Below are positions 26,711 to 35,218 of a stretch of DNA of 49,958 bases, piece after piece. The position numbers were made by a program, and so were the translations under genes. Source of the stretch: Curvibacter sp. (lineage in GTDB: Bacteria; Pseudomonadota; Gammaproteobacteria; Burkholderiales; Burkholderiaceae_C); the NCBI GenBank assembly GCA_020621965.1, contig JAHRYV010000022.1:1-49958 (forward strand). The letters are read 5' to 3'. Position 1 is the stretch's first letter. Each line of letters opens with the position of its first letter. The notes under the pieces are model-generated. The model was not told the origin of the DNA. It did not search any database and saw only the letters and a program-made list of their open reading frames with translations.

Positions 26711-27679
26711 ATGCACAACCACGTCAAACGCTGGTGGCTCGTCGCCGCGCTGTCGCTGGCCACGATGGCAGCCCAGGCGCAGAACTATCCCCACCGATCG
26801 GTGCGCATCGTCGTGCCCTTCGCCGCCGGCGGCCCGGCCGACAACTACGCACGCTTTCTCGGCCAGCGTCTGGGCGAGGCGCTGGGCCAGCCCTTCGTGG
26901 TGGAGAACAAACCCGGGGCCGGCTCCATCATCGGCACCGACGCGGTGGCCAAGGCCCCGGCCGACGGCTACACCCTGCTGATGATGTCCAACACCCACAC
27001 GGTGAACGAGACCCTCATCCCCAACAAACCCTTTGTGCTGTTGCGCGACTTCGTGCCGGTGGCGCCGGTCAACTATTCCGACCTCGTGCTGGTGGCCCAT
27101 CCCGCACTGCCGGTGCGCAACCTGCAGGACGTCCTGAAGCTCGCCCGGGCGCGGCCCGGCAAGTACAACTACGCCTCCAGCGGCCTGGGCACCCCGTACC
27201 ACATGGCCGGCGAGCTGTTCAAGAGCATGGCCGGCGTCTACCTGGTGCACATCCCCTACCGCGGCAGCTCCGGCGCGCGTGCCGACATCCTGGGCGGCCA
27301 GGTCGACCTGATGTTCGATGCCGTCACCACCATGGCCGAGCAGGCCCGGGCGGGCAAGGTGCGCGCCATCGCCACCACCGGCCGCCAGCGCTCCGCTGTG
27401 CTGCCCGACGTGCCCACGCTGCACGAATCCGGCCTGCCCGGTTATGAAGCCACGATCTGGCTGGGCCTGATGGCGCCCAAAGGCACACCCGCGGCCATCG
27501 TGCAGCAGCTCAACGACGCGGTGAGTCGCATCGTCAGCCAGCCCGAGGTGCAGCAACTCTGGCTCAAACAGGGCGCCACGCCGCTGCTGATGAATCCGCA
27601 GGCGTTCGAAAAATACCTGCGCGAGGACATCGACAAGTGGGCGCGCGTGATCCAGAGTGCCGGCATCCGCGCCGACTGA
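26711..27679 (+). CDS. Bug-family (TctC) periplasmic receptor, orphan
   Basis: A 322-residue tripartite tricarboxylate transporter receptor. A Sec signal peptide covers residues 1-23 (ALSLATMAAQAQ). The mature part shows family hallmarks: YPHRSVRIVVPFAAGGPADN, VVENKPGAGSIIGTDAVAKA and PYRGSSGARADILGGQVDLM. Such receptors are hugely expanded in Burkholderiales and usually lack their own TctAB permease, as here. The ligand is probably a carboxylate but is unknown. AGGAGG with 8-base spacing supports the ATG at 26711. A ModA-like gene follows 49 bases later. Confidence 0.92.
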   Translation: MHNHVKRWWLVAALSLATMAAQAQNYPHRSVRIVVPFAAGGPADNYARFLGQRLGEALGQPFVVENKPGAGSIIGTDAVAKAPADGYTLLMMSNTHTVNETLIPNKPFVLLRDFVPVAPVNYSDLVLVAHPALPVRNLQDVLKLARARPGKYNYASSGLGTPYHMAGELFKSMAGVYLVHIPYRGSSGARADILGGQVDLMFDAVTTMAEQARAGKVRAIATTGRQRSAVLPDVPTLHESGLPGYEATIWLGLMAPKGTPAAIVQQLNDAVSRIVSQPEVQQLWLKQGATPLLMNPQAFEKYLREDIDKWARVIQSAGIRAD

Positions 27680-27728
27680 AACCCGGCGCGCGCACATAAC
27701 AGACAACAACAGGAGAGGGACGGACGCG

Positions 27729-28424
27729 ATGAGTTCACTGCACATCCTCAGCGGCGGCGCGGCGCAAGGGCTGGTCCACCAGCTGCGCGGGGTCATCTAC
27801 AACGAAACCGGCCGCGCCGTCGAAGGCCAGTTCGGTGCCGTCGGCCTGATGCGCGACCAACTGCTGGTCGGTGCGCCCTGCGACGTGCTCATCCTCACGC
27901 AAGCGCTGATCGACGAGCTCAGCGCCGCCGGTCACGTGCAGCCCGGCAGCGCCGTGCCGCTGGGCGTGGTGCGCACCGGCGTGGCGGTGAAGAGCGGCGA
28001 GCCACAACCCGCGGTGGACACAGCCGACGCACTGCGGGCGGCGCTGATGGCGGCCCGCGGCATCTACTTTCCCGACCCGGTCAAGGCCACGGCCGGCATC
28101 CATTTCATGAACGTGCTGAAGCAGCTGGGCATCGCCCAGCAGGTGGCCGGCTCGCTGCGCCCGTTCCCGAACGGCGCCGCGGCGATGCAGGCCCTGGCCG
28201 CGGCCAGCGGCCAGGGCCTGCTGGGCTGCACCCAGGTGACCGAGATCCTCTACACGCCCGGCGTGCAGCTGGTGAGCGTGTTGCCCAAGGAGTTCGAGCT
28301 GGCCACAGTCTATACCGCGGCCGTGGCCGCGAAGGCGGAGCAGCCGCAGGCCGCACGCATGATGATTGAACTGCTGGCCGGCCCGGCGGCGGCGCAGGTG
28401 CGGCGCAGCGGCGGGTTTGAGTAG
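27729..28424 (+). CDS. ModA-like substrate-binding protein lacking a signal peptide
   Basis: A 231-residue protein similar to molybdate/extracellular solute-binding proteins (SBP_bac_11 type). It begins MSSLHILSGGAAQGLVHQL with no signal peptide; the frame runs open upstream to 27657 but adds only polar residues. AGGAGAGG lies 12 bases before the ATG. Features of the family are GAPCDVLILTQALID and IYFPDPVKATAGIHFMNVL. Without export it would act in the cytoplasm. It follows the Bug receptor in the same direction. No modBC genes are near. The ligand is unknown. Confidence 0.8.
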   Translation: MSSLHILSGGAAQGLVHQLRGVIYNETGRAVEGQFGAVGLMRDQLLVGAPCDVLILTQALIDELSAAGHVQPGSAVPLGVVRTGVAVKSGEPQPAVDTADALRAALMAARGIYFPDPVKATAGIHFMNVLKQLGIAQQVAGSLRPFPNGAAAMQALAAASGQGLLGCTQVTEILYTPGVQLVSVLPKEFELATVYTAAVAAKAEQPQAARMMIELLAGPAAAQVRRSGGFE

Positions 28425-28604
28425 CGGCGGATCGGTCACGTCCGCTGTGAACGACGGGCGGACTCTTCATGCACTGCGACTCTGCGCATGAGACCGGACT
28501 GACGACCCGGCTTGTGGCAGATGTCGCCGACGCAGTTACCATCGAGCCGGACCTCGGGTAGCCGGTGACAAAAGCCCGGTGACCTTCACCTTGAGCAAAG
28601 ATTT

Positions 28605-29165
28605 ATGGATATCCTGCTGTTCATCGCCGAACTGGCCAAGGCCCTGGCCTGGCCCCTGACCCTGCTCGTGCTGGGTATGCTGTTCCGGGCCGAGATCCGG
28701 CTGCTGCTCGGGCGCATGAAAAAAGGCAAGGTGGGCGCTGCCGAACTGGAGTTCGAGGTGGCCGTCCGCACCCTGGAGAGCGAGAGCAAGGCTTTGACCG
28801 CGCCGGCGGCAGCGTCCGCGCTGACGGCGCCCCAGGTGGCGCTACTGAGTAGCGACCCGCGCGCGGCCATCATCGGCGCCTGGCTGCAGGTCGAGGATGC
28901 GGTCGAGCAGCTGCTGTATGCGCGGGCGGCATCCGTCGATGAGGTGCCGAAGAACCGGGGCGCCCTGTTGCGCGCGCTGACGCGGCAGGAACTGCTGGCG
29001 CCGCAGCATATCGCGCTGCTCAACGAACTGCGGGCCCTGCGCAACCAAGCGGTGCACGAGGTGGATTTCCGGCCGGCGCCGGACTCGGTGGGCAGCTACA
29101 TCAAGCTGGCCAACGAACTGTTGGCAGCCATTCACGCCGTTGCCGGGAAGGAAACGTCTTCCTGA
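28605..29165 (+). CDS. Membrane-anchored HEPN/DUF4145-like protein, unknown function
   Basis: A 186-residue protein I cannot assign to a named gene. Residues 8-27 form one hydrophobic helix (ELAKALAWPLTLLVLGMLF). A charged, probably helical linker rich in Ala and Glu follows (about 30-75). The C-terminal domain (about 85-180) is all-helical and has the motif RNQAVH at 146-151, preceded by LNELRAL. This R-x4-H pattern is the catalytic motif of HEPN ribonucleases and also occurs in DUF4145 proteins. Whether it is a nuclease is unproven. The 180 bases before it show no clear promoter. It stands alone, ahead of a bestrophin gene. Confidence 0.6.
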   Translation: MDILLFIAELAKALAWPLTLLVLGMLFRAEIRLLLGRMKKGKVGAAELEFEVAVRTLESESKALTAPAAASALTAPQVALLSSDPRAAIIGAWLQVEDAVEQLLYARAASVDEVPKNRGALLRALTRQELLAPQHIALLNELRALRNQAVHEVDFRPAPDSVGSYIKLANELLAAIHAVAGKETSS

Positions 29166-29257
29166 TGCGGCGGTGCAGGAAGTAGGCGCCTGCTAGACTA
29201 GCCGCGCAGTTCTGTCCACCCAACGGCTGCCGCGCCTCTTCTCTTCCTGCGACGCCC

Positions 29258-30184
29258 ATGATCCTCCGTGACCGCCCCTCTGGCCTCAAGCTGTTCCTGG
29301 TGCTGCGCGGCTCCGTCATGGCGCGCATCAGCAATGTGCTGCTGTTCAACGTCGCGCTGGCCGTGGTCGTCACCTTTACCCACGGCGTGCTGTTCCAGTT
29401 CAAGGTCACGCTGACGACCATCCCCTTCACCCTGATCGGCCTGGCCTTGGCCATCTTCCTCGGCTTTCGCAACACGGCCGCCTATGACCGCTACTGGGAG
29501 GCCCGCAAGTTGCTGGGCGAACTCGTGCTGCGCAGCCGCAATCTGGCGCGCCAGTGCCTGCACATGATCGAGGCACCGCCGGCCGGCCAGCCTGATCTGC
29601 GCGAGCGCATGGTGCGCCGCTCGGTGGCCTTCTGCCACGCGCTGCGGGTGCAGTTGCGTGGCAGCCGAGATACGCAGGCCATCGAGGCCATGTTGAGTGC
29701 GGAGGAATGGCAAGCCGTGGCATCCAGCCGCAACCGCACCAACGCGCTGATGCTGCGCATGGGCGCCGATCTGGCGAGCTGCCACCGCCGGGGTCTGATC
29801 GACAGCCCGCTCGTCGCGCAGATCGACGAGACCCTCTCGGCCATGACCTCGGCCGCCGCTTCGTGTGAGCGCATCAGCGGCACGCCGCTGCCGTTCTCCT
29901 ACACCCTGCTGCTGCACCGCACGGCCTATATCTACTGTTTCCTGCTGCCGTTCGGCCTGGTCGACACGATCGGTGTCATGACGCCGCTGGTGGTGGGTGT
30001 CGTCGCCTACACCTTCTTCGGCCTGGATGCGCTGGGCGACGAGATCGAGGAGCCTTTCGGTACCGAGCCCAATGATCTGCCGTTGGACGCGATCTGTCGC
30101 GCCATCGAAATCCAGCAGCTGGAAGCGCTGGGGGTCACCGAGCTGCCGCCGCCGCTGGAGCCGGTGGATTACTGTCTGTTGTGA
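29258..30184 (+). CDS. Bestrophin family ion channel (UPF0187)
   Basis: A 308-residue inner-membrane protein of the bestrophin/YneE family. It starts MILRDRPSGLKLFLVLRGSV and has the conserved LGFRNTAAYDRYWEARKLLG segment near residue 70. Hydrophobic helices are near 22-45, 50-70, 225-245 and 248-270. The late motif FFGLDALGDEIEEPFGTEPN is the family's acidic C-terminal signature. Bacterial bestrophins form pentameric cation or anion channels. The gene ends 22 bases from the convergent AraC-like gene. Confidence 0.9.
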   Translation: MILRDRPSGLKLFLVLRGSVMARISNVLLFNVALAVVVTFTHGVLFQFKVTLTTIPFTLIGLALAIFLGFRNTAAYDRYWEARKLLGELVLRSRNLARQCLHMIEAPPAGQPDLRERMVRRSVAFCHALRVQLRGSRDTQAIEAMLSAEEWQAVASSRNRTNALMLRMGADLASCHRRGLIDSPLVAQIDETLSAMTSAAASCERISGTPLPFSYTLLLHRTAYIYCFLLPFGLVDTIGVMTPLVVGVVAYTFFGLDALGDEIEEPFGTEPNDLPLDAICRAIEIQQLEALGVTELPPPLEPVDYCLL

Positions 30185-30206
30185 CGCTGCCCTGGCGGGC
30201 GCCCCG

Positions 30207-30503
30207 TCAGGCCGCTTGTGGGTGAATGGCCAGTGTGGCCGGCACGGCGACGGCCCGTGACACGCTGGCGCGCGACTCGCGGCGCCGGCGGATCCAGGTC
30301 ATGGGGGTGGTGCTGGCGTACTTGAAGAACAGCGCATTGATGGTCTGGTGATCCAGGCCGCTGTGCTGCATCAATTCCTGCCAGCCCAGGGGCGCGTCGA
30401 TCTGCACATCGATCCAGGCGCACAGATCGTCAAACTTGTGTTTGAGATCGGTCAGGGGCGGCAGCTTGCGATTTTGTGATCTCGGTCCCAACACTTTAGG
30501 CAT
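30207..30503 (-). CDS. Mini AraC-type helix-turn-helix protein
   Basis: A 98-residue protein that contains only one half of an AraC DNA-binding domain: WQELMQHSGLDHQTINALFF then KYASTTPMTWIRRRR, matching the second HTH and the following conserved region. No ligand-binding domain is present. GGAGATAAAA directly before the ATG at 30503 is a good ribosome binding site, and the frame is intact, so it looks like a true small gene rather than a fragment. It lies 113 bases downstream of livM on the same strand. It may be an autonomous regulator; the target is unknown. Confidence 0.65.
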   Translation of the reverse strand: MPKVLGPRSQNRKLPPLTDLKHKFDDLCAWIDVQIDAPLGWQELMQHSGLDHQTINALFFKYASTTPMTWIRRRRESRASVSRAVAVPATLAIHPQAA

Positions 30504-30616
30504 TTTTATCTCCGAATCAGCGGGGCGAATCGCGACTATAAAAAGAACTCAGCGGACCGGTGTAACAAATTGCAAGCAAGGCGGCCGCCAGCCTGCGGCC
30601 GCTACCGCGCACCAGT

Positions 30617-31537
30617 TCAGGACTTCCTGGCCAGCCGATGTTCGATCTCGCCCACGATGCCGCGACGGAACACCAGCACACAGACCACGAAAGTCAGGCC
30701 CATGATGATGGTGACCCAGGAGCCGAGGTCGGCCAGATAGTTCTGCATGGTGATGATGATGCTGGCGCCCAGGGCCGGGCCCAGGATGGTGCCCATGCCG
30801 CCCAGCAGGGTCATCAGCACCACCTCGCCCGACATCTGCCAGCTGACGTCGGTCAACGTGGCCAGGCCCAGGGCCAGGGACTTGGCGGCGCCGGCCAGGC
30901 CCGCCAGTGTGGCCGAGAGCACATAGGCCATGAGCTTGTAGCGGTCCACGTTGTAGCCCAACGAGAGGGCGCGCGCCTCGTTCTCGCGGATGGACTTGAG
31001 CACCTGGCCGAAGGGCGAGTGGATGACGCGGCGGATCAGCGCGAAGCCGGCCAGCGCGATGGCCAGCACGAAGAAGTACATCGTCCGGTCGTTCGACAGG
31101 TCGATCAGCCCGAACAGCTTGCCGCGCGGGATGCTCTGGATGCCGTCTTCGGCGTAGGTGAAGGGCGCCTGCACGCAGACGAAGTAGATCATCTGCGCCA
31201 GCGCCAGCGTAACCATGGCGAAGTAGATACCCTGGCGGCGCACGGCCAGCCAGCCGGTGAAGATGCCGATGACGGTGGCGCTCAGCGTGCCGGCCAGCAC
31301 GGCCAGCTCCGGCGTCAGGCCCCAGACCTTGGCCGCATGGCCCGAGACGTAGGCCGCGAAGCCGAAGAACATGGCGTGGCCGAAGGACAGCAGGCCGGTG
31401 TAGCCGATCAGCAGGTTGAAGGCGCTCGCGAACAGGGCGAAGCACAGGCAGGTCATCAGGAAGATGGGGTAGCCCACGAAGGGCGCCGCGATCAGCGCCA
31501 GCAGCAGGACGACGTAGAGGAGGGCTGACTTCTTCAT
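30617..31537 (-). CDS. livM: LIV-type ABC transporter permease LivM
   Basis: A 306-residue inner-membrane permease with about nine helices, the LivM type. It has the conserved YTGLLSFGHAMFFGFAAYVS near residue 45, and SIRENEARALSLGYNVDRYK, the EAA-like loop that contacts the ATPases. The start ATG overlaps the last base of the livH stop (TAATG). Together with LivH it forms the channel for a branched-chain amino acid or similar ligand. It ends the cluster. Confidence 0.93.
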   Translation of the reverse strand: MKKSALLYVVLLLALIAAPFVGYPIFLMTCLCFALFASAFNLLIGYTGLLSFGHAMFFGFAAYVSGHAAKVWGLTPELAVLAGTLSATVIGIFTGWLAVRRQGIYFAMVTLALAQMIYFVCVQAPFTYAEDGIQSIPRGKLFGLIDLSNDRTMYFFVLAIALAGFALIRRVIHSPFGQVLKSIRENEARALSLGYNVDRYKLMAYVLSATLAGLAGAAKSLALGLATLTDVSWQMSGEVVLMTLLGGMGTILGPALGASIIITMQNYLADLGSWVTIIMGLTFVVCVLVFRRGIVGEIEHRLARKS

Positions 31538-32424
31538 TATTTTTCCCGCCCAAAGAGGCCGGCAGGACGGACCAGCAGCACGATGGCCATGATGATGAAG
31601 ACCACGGTGGTCGACATCTCGGCATAGAACACCTTGGTCAGGCCCTCGATCAGGCCCAGCGCCAGGCCGGTGAGGATGGAGCCCAGGATGGAGCCCATGC
31701 CGCCGATCACCACCACCGCGAACACCACGATGATGATGTTGGAGCCCATCAGCGGGCTCACTTGATAGATGGGCGCGGCCATCACGCCGGCCAGACCCGC
31801 CAGGCCGACGCCGAAGGCGTAGGTCAGCGTGACCATCAGCGGCACGTTGATGCCGAAGGCCTGGACCATCTTGGGGTTCTCGGTGCCGGCGCGCAGGTAG
31901 GCGCCCAGCTTGGTCTTCTCGATCATGTACCAGGTGAACAGGCACACCACGATGGAAACCACCACCACCCAGGCGCGGTACTTGGGCAGCATCATGAATT
32001 CGAGGTCGAAGACGCCGCGGAAGATCGGCGGCAGCTCGTAGGGCTGGCCGGAGGAGCCGTAGAACTCGCGGAAGGTGCCCTCCAGCACCAGGGCCAGGCC
32101 GAAGGTCAGCAACAGGCCGTACAGATGGTCGAGCTGGTGCAGCCAGCGCAGCATGGTCTTCTCGATGACGATGCCGATGGCGGCCACCCCGATCGGGGCC
32201 AGCACGAGGGCGAACCAGTAGTTGATGCCAGCATAGTTGAGCAGCATCCAGGCGAAGAAGGCGCCCACCATGTAGAGCGCGCCATGCGCGAAGTTCACGA
32301 TGTTGAGCATGCCGAAGATCACCGCCAGGCCCAGCGAGAGCATGGCGTAGAAACAGCCATTGACCAGCCCGAGCATGAGCTGGCCCATCAGGGCCTGGAT
32401 GGGGATACCGAAGATTTCTGACAT
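31537..32424 (-). CDS. livH: LIV-type ABC transporter permease LivH
   Basis: A 295-residue permease. The LivH hallmark LGLAVIFGMLNIVNFAHGAL is near residue 32, and GGMGSILGSILTGLALGLIE is near 240. About eight helices are visible. It starts MSEIFGIPIQALMGQ at 32424, only 13 bases after a terminator-like structure that separates it from the receptor gene. It overlaps livM by one base. Confidence 0.93.
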   Translation of the reverse strand: MSEIFGIPIQALMGQLMLGLVNGCFYAMLSLGLAVIFGMLNIVNFAHGALYMVGAFFAWMLLNYAGINYWFALVLAPIGVAAIGIVIEKTMLRWLHQLDHLYGLLLTFGLALVLEGTFREFYGSSGQPYELPPIFRGVFDLEFMMLPKYRAWVVVVSIVVCLFTWYMIEKTKLGAYLRAGTENPKMVQAFGINVPLMVTLTYAFGVGLAGLAGVMAAPIYQVSPLMGSNIIIVVFAVVVIGGMGSILGSILTGLALGLIEGLTKVFYAEMSTTVVFIIMAIVLLVRPAGLFGREK

Positions 32425-32436
32425 TTCAGGCGGGCG

Positions 32437-32471
32437 AAAAAGTGGACGGGCTGCACGCTGCCGGCCCGTCC
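32437..32471 (-). terminator. Intra-operonic terminator-like hairpin before livH
   Basis: On the reverse strand GGACGGGC pairs with GCCCGTCC around a 12-base loop, followed by ACTTTTTC. It lies between the receptor gene and livH, ending 13 bases before the livH start. It probably allows partial read-through so that receptor exceeds permease. Confidence 0.6.
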
Positions 32472-32490
32472 GGGGCACATCAGGCGGTGG

Positions 32491-33708
32491 TCACTTCTTG
32501 GCGACGGCGCACTTGCCGGCGGCCAGCGTCTGGAAGGCTTCCTCGCCCTTGACCGTGCCCTTCAGGTTGTAGTAGTCCCATGCGCCCTTGGACTCGCCGG
32601 GTTTCTTCACCTGGAAGAGGTACATGTCGTGCACCATGCGGCCGTCGGCGCGGATCTTGCCGCCTTTGGCGAACATGTCGTTGACCGGCATCTCGTGCAT
32701 CTTCTTCATCACGGCGGCGGTGTCGTCGGTGCCGGCGGCCTTGATGGCATTCAGGTAGTGCAGGGTGGCCGAGTAGACGCTGGCGTGGTTGGAGTTGGGT
32801 TTGCGGCCGTTCATCACCTTGCTGAACTTCTCGGCCCAGGCGCGCGTCTCGGGGTTCAGGTCCCAGTACCAGCCTTCGGTCAGGTACAGGCCCTGCGCGG
32901 TGTTCAGGCCGATGGCGTGCACGTCGGTGATCAGCATGAGCAGGGCAGCGAGATTCTGCTTCTTGGTCAGGCCGAACTCGGCTGCGGCCTTGATGCTGTT
33001 GACGGTATCGCCGCCGGCGTTGGCCAGCCCCACCACCTTGGCGCCGCTGGACTGGGCCTGCAGCAGGAAGGAGGAGAAGTCGCCGGTGGACAGCGGATGG
33101 CGCACGGCGCCCAGCACCTTGCCCCCGTTGGCTTTCACCACTTCGCCGGTGTCCTTCTCCAGCGAGTGGCCGAAGGCGTAGTCGGCGGTCAGGAAGTACC
33201 AGCTGTTGCCGCCATCCTTCACCACGGCCTTGCCCACCACATTGCCCAGGGCGATGGTGTCCATGAGATAGTGGATGCCGGTGGCCGGGGCGCAGTCTTC
33301 GTTGGTCAGGCGCGAGGTGGCGGCGCCGTTGACGATGGTGATCTTGTTCTTTTCCTTGCCCAGCGCCTGCACGGTCAGGGCCACGGCGGAGTTCAGGTTC
33401 TCCACCGTCATGTCCACGCCGTCGCGGTCGAACCATTGCTGGGTGACGTTCTTGGCGATGTCGGGCTTGTTCTGGTGGTCGGCGTTCACCACTTCGATCG
33501 GCTTGCCGAACATCTTGCCGCCGAAGTCCTGCACGGCCAGCTTGGCAGCCGCCACGGCACCGGGGCCGCCGTAATCGGCGTAGACGCCGGACATGTCGGT
33601 CAGCACGCCGATCTTCACGGCGTCGCCCGAGAGCTTTTGCGCCTGCGCGAAGCCCGCGCTGCCGGCCAGGGTGGCCGCAACGGCGGCGGCGATCAGTTTG
33701 CGTTTCAT
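32491..33708 (-). CDS. LIV-type ABC transporter substrate-binding protein
   Basis: A 405-residue periplasmic receptor with a clear Sec signal peptide (MKRKLIAAAVAATLAGSAG, cleaved after AQAQ near 24). The mature part starts VKIGVLTDMSGVYADYGGPG, a LivK-like type 1 fold. The members most like it take branched-chain amino acids, amides or aromatic acids; the exact ligand is unclear. It is the third gene of the liv cluster, 29 bases after livF. AGGAGAC precedes the ATG. Confidence 0.92.
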   Translation of the reverse strand: MKRKLIAAAVAATLAGSAGFAQAQKLSGDAVKIGVLTDMSGVYADYGGPGAVAAAKLAVQDFGGKMFGKPIEVVNADHQNKPDIAKNVTQQWFDRDGVDMTVENLNSAVALTVQALGKEKNKITIVNGAATSRLTNEDCAPATGIHYLMDTIALGNVVGKAVVKDGGNSWYFLTADYAFGHSLEKDTGEVVKANGGKVLGAVRHPLSTGDFSSFLLQAQSSGAKVVGLANAGGDTVNSIKAAAEFGLTKKQNLAALLMLITDVHAIGLNTAQGLYLTEGWYWDLNPETRAWAEKFSKVMNGRKPNSNHASVYSATLHYLNAIKAAGTDDTAAVMKKMHEMPVNDMFAKGGKIRADGRMVHDMYLFQVKKPGESKGAWDYYNLKGTVKGEEAFQTLAAGKCAVAKK

Positions 33709-33737
33709 GCTTGTCTCCTAGAAATGGTCGTTAAAAC

Positions 33738-34457
33738 TCACACACCCAAAAACTCATGCAGCATGGCTGCCTTCTCGCTCAATTCGTCCTTGTTCACCGT
33801 GGCCACGATCTGGCCGTGTTCCACCACATAGTGGCGGTCGGCCAAGGGCGCGGCGAAACGGAAGTTCTGCTCGACCAGGATGATGGTCAGGCCCTTGGCC
33901 TTGAGCGCGCGGATCACGCGACCCAGGGTCTGCACGATGACCGGGGCCAGACCCTCGGTGATCTCGTCGAGCAGCAGCACCTTGGCGCCCGAGCGCAGGA
34001 TGCGCGCCATGGCCAGCATCTGCTGCTCGCCGCCGGACAGGCGTGTGCCAGGGCTGTGGCGACGTTCCTTCAGGTTGGGGAACATCTCGTAGATCTCGTC
34101 CAGCGACATGCCGCCCGCGCCGACCTTGGGCGGCAGCAACAGGTTCTCCTCGCAGCTCAGGGTGGAGAAGATGCCGCGCTCCTCCGGGCAATAGCCCAGG
34201 CCCAGGCGCGCGATGCGGTGGGTCGGCAGGTCCACGGTCTCATGGCCGAGCACTTCGATGGACCCCGTGCGCTGGCCGGTCAGACCCAGGATGGCTTTGA
34301 GCGTCGTGGTGCGGCCGGCGCCGTTGCGGCCCAGCAGGGTCACCAGCTCGCCCTCGCGCACCTCGAAGTTGATGCCGTGCAGGATGTGCGACTCGCCGTA
34401 CCAGGCGTGCAGGTTCTTGACCTTCAGCAGGGTCCTGGACGTGACGTCTGCTTTCAT
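33738..34457 (-). CDS. livF: LIV-type ABC transporter ATPase LivF (Walker A Lys replaced by Arg)
   Basis: A 239-residue ABC ATPase of the LivF type. The signature LSGGEQQMLAMARIL, Walker B VLLLDEITEGLAP and the H-loop region are normal. Walker A reads GRNGAGRT (43-50) where GxxGxGK[ST] is expected: residue 49 is Arg, codon CGC at 34311-34313. This lysine normally binds the ATP phosphates. LivG has an intact site, so the pair would have one degenerate site, as in several asymmetric ABC proteins. The start overlaps the livG stop by 4 bases. Confidence 0.93.
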   Translation of the reverse strand: MKADVTSRTLLKVKNLHAWYGESHILHGINFEVREGELVTLLGRNGAGRTTTLKAILGLTGQRTGSIEVLGHETVDLPTHRIARLGLGYCPEERGIFSTLSCEENLLLPPKVGAGGMSLDEIYEMFPNLKERRHSPGTRLSGGEQQMLAMARILRSGAKVLLLDEITEGLAPVIVQTLGRVIRALKAKGLTIILVEQNFRFAAPLADRHYVVEHGQIVATVNKDELSEKAAMLHEFLGV

Positions 34458-35218
34458 GCCGACTCCTCCTCGGTGGAGCCGACATAGGCTTCCAGCACAC
34501 GCGGGTCTTTTGACACCTGCCCATACGGGCCTTCGGCCAGCACGGTACCGCGCGCCAGCACGGTGATGGTGTCGCACAGGTTGGACACCACGTTCATATT
34601 GTGTTCCACCATCAGCACAGTGCGGTTGGCCGCGACCTTGCGGATCAACTCCACCACGCGGCCCACGTCCTCGTGGCCCATGCCCTGGGTAGGCTCGTCC
34701 AGCAGCATCAGCTCGGGGTCGAGCGCCAGCGTGGTGGCGATCTCCAGCGCGCGCTTGCGGCCATAGGGCAGCTCCACCGTCTTGGAGTTGGCAAAGCTGG
34801 CCAGGTCCACCGATTCGAGCAGGGCCATGGCCTGGTCGTTCAGCGTGTACAGCGTGGACTCGGGTTTCCAGAAATGAAAGCTCGTGCCCAGCTTGCGCTG
34901 CAGGCCCACGCGCACGTTCTCCAGCACGCTGAGGTGCGGGAACACGGCCGAGATCTGGAAGGAGCGCACCATGCCCGAGCGCGCCACTTCGGCGGCGGCG
35001 CGGTGCGTGATGTCTTCACCCTTGTAGAGAATCTGGCCCGAGGTGGGAGGCAGGAACTTGGTCAGCAGGTTGAAGACGGTGGTCTTGCCCGCGCCGTTGG
35101 GGCCGATCAGGGCGTGGATGGATCCGCGCCTGACCTGCAGGTTGACGTGGTCCACTGCGACGAAGCCCTTGAATTCCTTCGTGAGCTCGCGCGCTTCGAG
35201 AATGATGTCTGCACTCAT
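34454..35218 (-). CDS. livG: LIV-type ABC transporter ATPase LivG
   Basis: A 254-residue ABC ATPase, first gene of the cluster. Walker A is GPNGAGKTT near residue 40, Walker B is LMLLDEPTQGMG, and the signature is the LivG-type LPYGRKRALEIA instead of LSGGQ. The 277-base gap upstream (35219-35495) must hold divergent promoters for this operon and the WYL regulator; a -10-like TAGTAT stands at about 35272-35277 on the reverse strand, without a convincing -35. Confidence 0.93.
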   Translation of the reverse strand: MSADIILEARELTKEFKGFVAVDHVNLQVRRGSIHALIGPNGAGKTTVFNLLTKFLPPTSGQILYKGEDITHRAAAEVARSGMVRSFQISAVFPHLSVLENVRVGLQRKLGTSFHFWKPESTLYTLNDQAMALLESVDLASFANSKTVELPYGRKRALEIATTLALDPELMLLDEPTQGMGHEDVGRVVELIRKVAANRTVLMVEHNMNVVSNLCDTITVLARGTVLAEGPYGQVSKDPRVLEAYVGSTEEESA

